DNA from: CAVPEV01 sp963703555
GTDB lineage: Bacteria; Actinomycetota; Actinomycetes; Actinomycetales; Cellulomonadaceae
Length of the DNA stretch: 18,428 nucleotides
Assembly: GCA_963703555.1 (NCBI GenBank)
Contig: CAVPEV010000042.1
Location: 1 to 18,428, forward strand
Direction of reading: 5' to 3'
Shown: positions 14,077-18,428 of the stretch, in pieces
How positions within the stretch are numbered: position 1 is the first letter of the stretch
How the letters are laid out: each line of letters opens with the position of its first letter
Made by a program: the position numbers and the translations under genes
Notes under the pieces: generated by a model
What the model saw: the letters and a program-made list of their open reading frames with translations, nothing else
Databases searched by the model: none
What the model was told of the DNA's origin: nothing

Positions 14077-15384
14077 ATGCCCGCTGACACCGACGAGGTG
14101 GTGCAGATCTGCCGCGACCTCATCCGGATCGACACCTCGAACTACGGTGACGGGTCCGGGCCGGGGGAGCGGGCCGCCGCCGAGCACGTGTCGGGGCTCC
14201 TTGCGGAGGTCGGGCTGGCGCCGGAGCTGTTCGAGAGTGCACCCGGGCGGGCCAGCGTGGTGGCGAGGCTGCCGGGCGCGGACCCGTCGCGCCCGGCGCT
14301 CGTCGTGCACGGGCACCTGGACGTCGTACCGGCCCGGGCCGAGGACTGGACGGTCGGCCCGTTCGCGGCCGAGCTGCGCGACGGCATGGTGTGGGGCCGC
14401 GGCGCGGTGGACATGAAGGACATGGACGCCATGGTGCTGACCGCCGTGCGCGCCATGGCCCGGGAGGGACGCCGCCCCGCGCGGGATGTCGTCCTGGCCT
14501 TCTTCGCCGACGAGGAGGCGGGGGGCGCGCAGGGCGCGCGGTGGGCGGTGGACCACCGCCCGGACCTCTTCGAGGGGGCCACCGAGGCGATCGGCGAGGT
14601 CGGTGGCTTCTCGGTGCAGGTCGAGGGGCGTCGCACGTACCTGCTGCAGACCGCGGAGAAGGGCCTGGCGTGGCTGCGGCTGGTGGCCCACGGACGGGCC
14701 GGCCACGGCAGCGCGGTGAATCCCGACAACGCGGTCACCCACCTGGCGGAGGCCGTCGCCCGGATGGGGCGCCACCGGTGGCCGATCGTGCTCACGCCGA
14801 CCGTGCGGGCTCTGCTGGAGGGCGTCGCCGACCTCACCGGCCTGCCGTTCGTCCCCGAGGACCCCGCGGCCGTGCAGCGACTGGTGGACGCGCTCGGGCC
14901 TGCGGCGCAGTTCGTCGGCGCCACCCTGACGAGCACCGCGACGCCCACCATGCTGGACGCCGGGTACAAGGTCAACGTCGTCCCGTCACAGGCGCAGGCG
15001 CTGGTGGACGGGCGGTTCCTGCCGGGGCAGGAGGAGGCGTTCCGCGCCACCGTGCAGGAGCTGGCCGGGCCGCAGGTGGAGGTGACCACCGTGCACGCGG
15101 ACCGGTCGCTGGAGGCGCCGTTCGCCGGGGACCTCGTCGACGCCATGGTGGCGGCGCTGCAGGCGGAGGACCCGGGAGCGGCGGTGCTGCCGTACGCGCT
15201 GGCTGCGGGCACCGACAACAAGTCCTTGGCCCGCCTGGGGATCACCGGCTACGGGTTCGCCCCATTGCGCCTGCCGGCCGGGCTGGACTTCCCGGCACTG
15301 TTCCACGGGGTCGACGAGCGGGTCCCGGTGGACGCGCTGGACTTCGGCGTCCGGGTCCTCGACCGGCTGCTCCGCACGGCCTGA
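14077..15384 (+). CDS. M20-family metallopeptidase (dipeptidase/deacylase type)
   Basis: The 435-residue product is a di-zinc hydrolase of the M20/M25/M40 group. Metal and catalytic residues visible: HGHLD (His80, Asp82 catalytic), Asp112 in GRGAVDMKDMDA (bridging), and the Glu-Glu pair 146-147 in ADEEAGG (catalytic base and metal ligand). A central lid domain contains GRAGHGSAVNPDNAV, and a conserved His in LFHGVDERVPVDAL near the end completes the site. The length is typical (~430). Members hydrolyse dipeptides or N-acyl amino acids; the preceding M3 enzyme yields dipeptides, which would fit a dipeptidase. It converges on the DUF5703 gene with 13 bases between stops. Confidence 0.9.
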   Translation: MPADTDEVVQICRDLIRIDTSNYGDGSGPGERAAAEHVSGLLAEVGLAPELFESAPGRASVVARLPGADPSRPALVVHGHLDVVPARAEDWTVGPFAAELRDGMVWGRGAVDMKDMDAMVLTAVRAMAREGRRPARDVVLAFFADEEAGGAQGARWAVDHRPDLFEGATEAIGEVGGFSVQVEGRRTYLLQTAEKGLAWLRLVAHGRAGHGSAVNPDNAVTHLAEAVARMGRHRWPIVLTPTVRALLEGVADLTGLPFVPEDPAAVQRLVDALGPAAQFVGATLTSTATPTMLDAGYKVNVVPSQAQALVDGRFLPGQEEAFRATVQELAGPQVEVTTVHADRSLEAPFAGDLVDAMVAALQAEDPGAAVLPYALAAGTDNKSLARLGITGYGFAPLRLPAGLDFPALFHGVDERVPVDALDFGVRVLDRLLRTA

Positions 15385-15397
15385 CGGCCGGGCGCTG

Positions 15398-15655
15398 TCA
15401 GTCGAGGTCCTCGCCCAGGAGGCCGAGGTCCTCGCGGAGCGTGCTGCGCACCCGGATCACCCGCCGGCGAAGCCAGACCCGGCGCTCACCACCGGCGTAC
15501 CAGCGGGTCCGAGCCAGCTCCCAGCGGCCGTACTCGGCCTCGTCGGTGAGCATCCGGGTGGCGTCGGTGCGGGTGGTCGTCCGCGGGATCCGCACCTCCC
15601 GGAACTCGTACTGCGTCCCTGGTGGTACCTGGCCCGCTCGTCGTCCGTACGCCAC
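15398..15655 (-). CDS. DUF5703 family protein
   Basis: This small basic protein of 85 residues has YEFREVRIPRTTTRTDATRM, LTDEAEYGRWELARTR and VWLRRRVIRVRST, the pattern of DUF5703, a short actinobacterial family of unknown function. No membrane segment or signal is present. The start is GTG at 15655 with GGTGAGG just upstream; the length agrees with family members. It is divergent from the acidic protein at 15754, with 98 bases between starts, so they may share a regulatory region. No function can be given. Confidence 0.8.
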   Translation of the reverse strand: MAYGRRAGQVPPGTQYEFREVRIPRTTTRTDATRMLTDEAEYGRWELARTRWYAGGERRVWLRRRVIRVRSTLREDLGLLGEDLD

Positions 15656-15741
15656 GCCTCACCACCTCGCCCACCGTGCCGCACGGGGTCTGCCTGTGCC
15701 CGTCCGACCGCATCCTGGTGCCATTGTGCACGCCTCGGCGC

Positions 15742-15747
15742 TACCGT
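15742..15747 (+). promoter_or_regulatory. -10 box (TACCGT) of the acidic protein gene
   Basis: TACCGT lies 6 bases before the ATG at 15754 with no Shine-Dalgarno sequence between, the leaderless arrangement seen at several other genes in this window. Confidence 0.5.
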
Positions 15748-15753
15748 CGTGCC

Positions 15754-16101
15754 ATGACCGCCGACCCCCGCGCAGCGCTGGACCGCCTGATCGCCGCGCT
15801 CGAGGCGCACTACCAGGCCGTCGTCTCCGACCGGGGCGAGGAGGACTCCTCTCTCGACGACGCCTACGAGGTCCTGGCGGACGCGTTCGAGGTCTACGAC
15901 GACGCCCTGGAGACGGTGCACGGCGAGTCGACCCCGTTCGCGTTGGTGGAGGACGACGCCGAGGACGAGGACGAGGACGAGGACGCCGAGGACGAGGACG
16001 ACCTCGACACCGACGACGAGGACGGCGGCGACGTCGACGTCGACGACGGGGACACCGACGAGCGGGACGACGACGTCTCGCCCGCCGGCGATCGCCTCTG
16101 A
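15754..16101 (+). CDS. Small acidic protein of unknown function
   Basis: The 115-residue product has two parts. Residues 1-66 are helical (ALDRLIAALEAHYQAVVSDR, then DDAYEVLADAFEVYDDALET). Homologous N-termini in related actinobacteria are, as I remember, often labelled primosomal protein, without evidence I could confirm. Residues 67-115 are almost wholly Asp/Glu with few interruptions, encoded by GAC/GAG runs, so the protein is strongly negatively charged; such tails can mimic nucleic acid or bind basic partners. It ends two bases before the convergent aldo/keto reductase stop. It could be a real conserved gene with a variable tail; the function is unknown. Confidence 0.75.
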   Translation: MTADPRAALDRLIAALEAHYQAVVSDRGEEDSSLDDAYEVLADAFEVYDDALETVHGESTPFALVEDDAEDEDEDEDAEDEDDLDTDDEDGGDVDVDDGDTDERDDDVSPAGDRL

Positions 16102-16103
16102 GC

Positions 16104-17060
16104 TCAGCGCCGCTCCGGGTAGCCCAGCGCCGGCGCGCTGACGTCGTCGAGCGCGCGGAGGATCGGGGCCGGGAGCTCGACGTCCTCGGCGGCGAGGGAC
16201 GCGCGCAGCTGGGCCGCCGTGCGCGCGCCCACGATCGCCGAGGTGACGTGCGGGCGTAGCCAGGCCAGGGCCACCTCGAGCGGGGAGCGCTCCAGCCCTT
16301 CGGCGGCCGTGACCACGGCCTCCACCACGGCTCGGGACGCGGCGCCCAGGTAGGGCTCGACGAATCCGGCGAGGTGCGCGGACGCCGCCCGGGAGTCGGC
16401 CGGCACGGTGCGCCGGTACTTGCCGGTCAGGACCCCCCGACCCAGCGGCGACCAGGCGAGGACGCCGATGCCGAGCTCCGCAGCGGCCGGCAGCACCTCC
16501 CGCTCGACGCCACGCTGCAGGAGCGAGTACTCGGCCTCCACCGCCGCCAGGCCGACGTCGTCGCGCAGCAGGGTCGCCGCGTGCGCGACCTGCCAGCCGG
16601 CGTGGTTGGACAGCCCGACGTACCTGACCCGGCCCGAGTGGACCGCCAGCCGCAGGGCCGAGACGGTCTCGGTCAGCGGGGTCCGCGGGTCGGGTGACTG
16701 GACGAGCCACAGGTCGACGTGATCGGTGCCCAGACGACGCAACGACGCGTCGAGCCCGTCGAGCAGCGCGCCGCGGGACGCGTCGACGACCCCGCCGTCG
16801 CCGGTGCGCCGGACGCCCGCCTTGGTGCACACCACGACCTCGTCGCGCGGCACGACGGTGCCGAGCAGGGTTCCCAGCAGGTGCTCCGAGCCGCCGTCCG
16901 CATAGGACGAGGAGGTGTCGACGAGGGTGCCCCCGGCGTCGACGAAGTCGCGCAGCTGCTCGGCGGCCTCCGCCTCGTCGGTGTCCCTGCTCCAGGTCAG
17001 CGTGCCCAGCCCGAGGTCGGACACCCGCAGCCCGGTTCGACCCAGCTGGCGCAGCTCCAT
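16104..17060 (-). CDS. Aldo/keto reductase with altered catalytic tetrad
   Basis: The 318-residue product is an NADPH-type aldo/keto reductase with a TIM-barrel fold. It begins MELRQLGRTGLRVSDLGLGT; Asp48 (VDTSSSY), Tyr53 and Lys80 (VVCTKAG) match the catalytic tetrad. The fourth residue, His in most members, is Gln121 (DLWLVQSPD). Cofactor-binding parts are present: VGLSNHAGW, AWSPLGRGVLTGKYR, and a C-terminal TSAIVGARTAAQLRASL. The start at 17060 is chosen over an open extension to 17084 because the family pattern begins there and a TACCCT -10 box lies 8 bases upstream (plus bases 17069-17074). It diverges from uppP across 60 bases. The substrate is unknown. Confidence 0.9.
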   Translation of the reverse strand: MELRQLGRTGLRVSDLGLGTLTWSRDTDEAEAAEQLRDFVDAGGTLVDTSSSYADGGSEHLLGTLLGTVVPRDEVVVCTKAGVRRTGDGGVVDASRGALLDGLDASLRRLGTDHVDLWLVQSPDPRTPLTETVSALRLAVHSGRVRYVGLSNHAGWQVAHAATLLRDDVGLAAVEAEYSLLQRGVEREVLPAAAELGIGVLAWSPLGRGVLTGKYRRTVPADSRAASAHLAGFVEPYLGAASRAVVEAVVTAAEGLERSPLEVALAWLRPHVTSAIVGARTAAQLRASLAAEDVELPAPILRALDDVSAPALGYPERR

Positions 17061-17068
17061 GACGGCCA

Positions 17069-17074
17069 AGGGTA
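17069..17074 (-). promoter_or_regulatory. -10 box (TACCCT) of the aldo/keto reductase
   Basis: On the minus strand TACCCT is followed after 8 bases by the ATG at 17060. It shares the 60-base divergent region with the uppP -10 box at 17107. No ribosome binding site is evident. Confidence 0.45.
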
Positions 17075-17106
17075 CGCAGCGCACCGGGTAGGACCGGCCG
17101 ACCGGT

Positions 17107-17112
17107 TAGGGT
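17107..17112 (+). promoter_or_regulatory. -10 box (TAGGGT) of uppP
   Basis: TAGGGT ends 8 bases before the GTG at 17121. No Shine-Dalgarno sequence is present, so a leaderless or near-leaderless transcript is likely. Confidence 0.55.
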
Positions 17113-17120
17113 GACCGCTC

Positions 17121-18005
17121 GTGGGCGCGATCGAAGCGGTGCTGCTCGGGCTGGTCCAGGGCTTGACGGAGTTCCTGCCGATCTCCTCCAGTGCGCACCT
17201 GCGCATCGTGGGGGAGCTCACCGGCGCAGCCGACCCGGGCGCGGCGTTCACCGCCATCACCCAGATCGGCACCGAGGCCGCGGTGCTGCTGTATTTCCGG
17301 CGCGACATCGCGCGGATCTGCGTGGCGTGGTGGCGGGCGCTGCGTGGTGACCTGGGCCCGGACTGGCGTTCCCGGCTGGGCACGCCGGCCGGCCGGCCGG
17401 CGGACCCGGACGCCCGGATGGCCTGGTTCATCGCCCTGGGCAGCGTGCCGATCGTGCTGCTCGGCCTGGTGTTCCAGGACACCATCGAGCACACCCTGCG
17501 CAACCTGTGGATCATCGTCGCCACGCTCGCCGGGTTCGGTCTGATCCTCGGGTGGGCGGACCGGGTGAGTACCCGGCGGCGGCCCCTGACGGCACTGACC
17601 ACCGCGGATTCGGTCGCCTTCGGGTTCGCCCAGGCGCTGGCGCTGATCCCGGGGGTCTCGCGGTCGGGCGGGACGATCACCGCCGGACTGCTCCTCGGGT
17701 ACACCCGGGAGGCCGCCGCGCGGTACTCCTTCCTGCTCGCCGTGCCGGCGGTGCTCGGGTCGGGGCTGTTCCAGCTGGCGAAGAACGTCGATCAGCTCGG
17801 CACGGCCGGCACGCCGTCCGCCGGGGCGACGGCCCTGGCGACCGTCGTCGCGTTCGCCGTGGGCTACGTCGTCATCATCGGTTTCCTTCGGCTGATCTCC
17901 ACGTCGAGCTACCGCCCGTTCGTGGTGTACCGGCTCGGGCTCGCGGCCGTCGTGACGGTCCTCCTGCTCACCGACGTGCTGGCGCCGCTCGGCCCGCTCG
18001 CCTGA
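17121..18005 (+). CDS. uppP: Undecaprenyl-diphosphatase
   Basis: The 294-residue membrane enzyme removes one phosphate from undecaprenyl diphosphate, recycling the lipid carrier for peptidoglycan and other wall polymers; extra copies can raise bacitracin tolerance. The family motif (E/Q)xxxE appears as QGLTE (13-17), followed by FLPISSSAHL with His26, and PGVSRSGGT at 177-185 holds the essential Arg181. Several hydrophobic helices fill the rest. The start is GTG at 17121; the length is slightly above the usual ~270 because of a loop near 75-98. The gene leads to mshC after 31 bases, an order I recall from other actinobacteria. Confidence 0.95.
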   Translation: MGAIEAVLLGLVQGLTEFLPISSSAHLRIVGELTGAADPGAAFTAITQIGTEAAVLLYFRRDIARICVAWWRALRGDLGPDWRSRLGTPAGRPADPDARMAWFIALGSVPIVLLGLVFQDTIEHTLRNLWIIVATLAGFGLILGWADRVSTRRRPLTALTTADSVAFGFAQALALIPGVSRSGGTITAGLLLGYTREAAARYSFLLAVPAVLGSGLFQLAKNVDQLGTAGTPSAGATALATVVAFAVGYVVIIGFLRLISTSSYRPFVVYRLGLAAVVTVLLLTDVLAPLGPLA

Positions 18006-18023
18006 CCTGCGACGGGCTCGCAC

Positions 18024-18029
18024 TAGGCT
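18024..18029 (+). promoter_or_regulatory. -10 box (TAGGCT) of mshC
   Basis: TAGGCT ends 7 bases before the GTG at 18037, again without a Shine-Dalgarno sequence, consistent with a leaderless mshC transcript separate from uppP. Confidence 0.5.
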
Positions 18030-18036
18030 GCCGGGC

Positions 18037-18428
18037 GTGCTGACCTGGCCCGCGCCCGCCGTCCCCGAGCTGCCCGGCCGTGGTGGCCCCGTGCGGGTGC
18101 GGGCCGGCGGCGGGCTCGTCGTGGCGGCACCCGGGCCGACGGCCGGGGTGTACGTGTGCGGGATCACGCCCTACGACGCGACGCACCTGGGCCATGCCGC
18201 CACCTACGTGGCCTTCGACCTGCTGGTCCGGGCCTGGCGGGACACGGGACTGGCCGTGCGCCACGTCTCCAACGTCACGGACGTCGACGACCCCCTGCTC
18301 GAGCGCGCCCGGGCGACCGGGGTCGACTGGCGCCGGCTGGCCGCCGAGCAGACCGCCCTGTTCGCCGAGGACATGACCGCCCTGCGGGTGCTGCCGCCCG
18401 ACGTGTACACCAGCGCGGTCGAGTCGAT
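18037..18428 (+). CDS. mshC: Cysteine:GlcN-Ins ligase, 5' part
   Basis: The first 130 residues of MshC are present; the gene is cut by the end of the window. MshC joins L-cysteine to the glucosaminyl-inositol precursor in an ATP-dependent step of mycothiol synthesis and derives from cysteinyl-tRNA synthetase. The translation from GTG begins MLTWPAPAVPELPG. YVCGITPYDATHLGHAATY holds the zinc-binding Cys41 and the HLGH nucleotide-binding motif (50-53). VSNVTDVDDPLLERA and EDMTALRVLPP follow, matching MshC closely. The ITPYDATHLGH form, rather than the CysS form, separates it from a cysteinyl-tRNA synthetase. Its presence implies a mycothiol-producing actinobacterium. Confidence 0.93.
   Translation, partial: MLTWPAPAVPELPGRGGPVRVRAGGGLVVAAPGPTAGVYVCGITPYDATHLGHAATYVAFDLLVRAWRDTGLAVRHVSNVTDVDDPLLERARATGVDWRRLAAEQTALFAEDMTALRVLPPDVYTSAVES

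Noticed and set aside
14391..16259. 622-residue plus-strand frame over the M20 peptidase, DUF5703 and acidic protein genes
   Set aside because: Gly/Arg-rich shadow out of frame with the M20 gene; no family resemblance.
15457..16830. 457-residue minus-strand frame spanning DUF5703 to the reductase
   Set aside because: It runs opposite or out of frame to three better-supported genes; the repeated Val/Leu stretch is the mirror of the Asp/Glu codons.
1..18428. CRISPR array, tRNA, rRNA or riboswitch
   Set aside because: No regularly spaced repeats, cloverleaf or conserved RNA core was seen on either strand by eye; a covariance-model scan was not possible.

Overview
The window is GC-rich DNA from a high-GC Gram-positive bacterium (Actinomycetota). 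This rests on the start of mshC (mycothiol biosynthesis, an actinobacterial pathway) at the right edge, DUF2510 and DUF5703 proteins, GTG starts, and several genes whose start codon lies 6-8 bases after a TANNNT -10 box, as in leaderless actinobacterial transcripts. A member of the Cellulomonas group (Micrococcales) is plausible but is inference only.

Layout. 1-369: no supported gene. 370-1266: DUF2510/LURP-one (scramblase-like) protein. 1361-2029 (minus): relic of a mobile module, with an apparently intact antitoxin-like gene followed by a frameshifted RelE-like toxin fused in frame to the last residues of a tyrosine recombinase. 2257-5903: a sugar-alcohol PTS operon. Its core (zinc dehydrogenase, mannitol-type EIICB, EIIA) is intact, but the DeoR regulator upstream is a multiply broken pseudogene and the PfkB sugar-phosphate kinase downstream is only an N-terminal stub. 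6037-6400: the kinase stub abuts a fragment of an IS3 OrfA transposase, which is joined to a fragment of an IS30 transposase. 6659-8997 (minus): DEAD-box RNA helicase and a fructosamine kinase family protein. 9159-15384 (plus): alanine dehydrogenase, cationic-amino-acid-type APC permease, M3 peptidyl-dipeptidase-like peptidase and M20 peptidase, together suggesting peptide and amino-acid catabolism. 15398-18428: DUF5703 protein (minus), a small very acidic protein (plus), an aldo/keto reductase with an altered catalytic tetrad (minus), undecaprenyl-diphosphatase UppP (plus) and the 5' part of mshC (plus, cut by the window end).

The right half, from about 6.66 kb onward, reads as ordinary chromosome. 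The left third is an eroding accessory region: four fragments of mobile or toxin genes and two broken operon members lie within 5 kb, on both sides of the intact PTS genes. I see no rRNA, tRNA or CRISPR array, and nothing I would call a wholly new system. The observations most worth following are the decayed flanks of the PTS operon, the chimeric junctions, the repeated leaderless-promoter pattern and the His-to-Gln change in the aldo/keto reductase.
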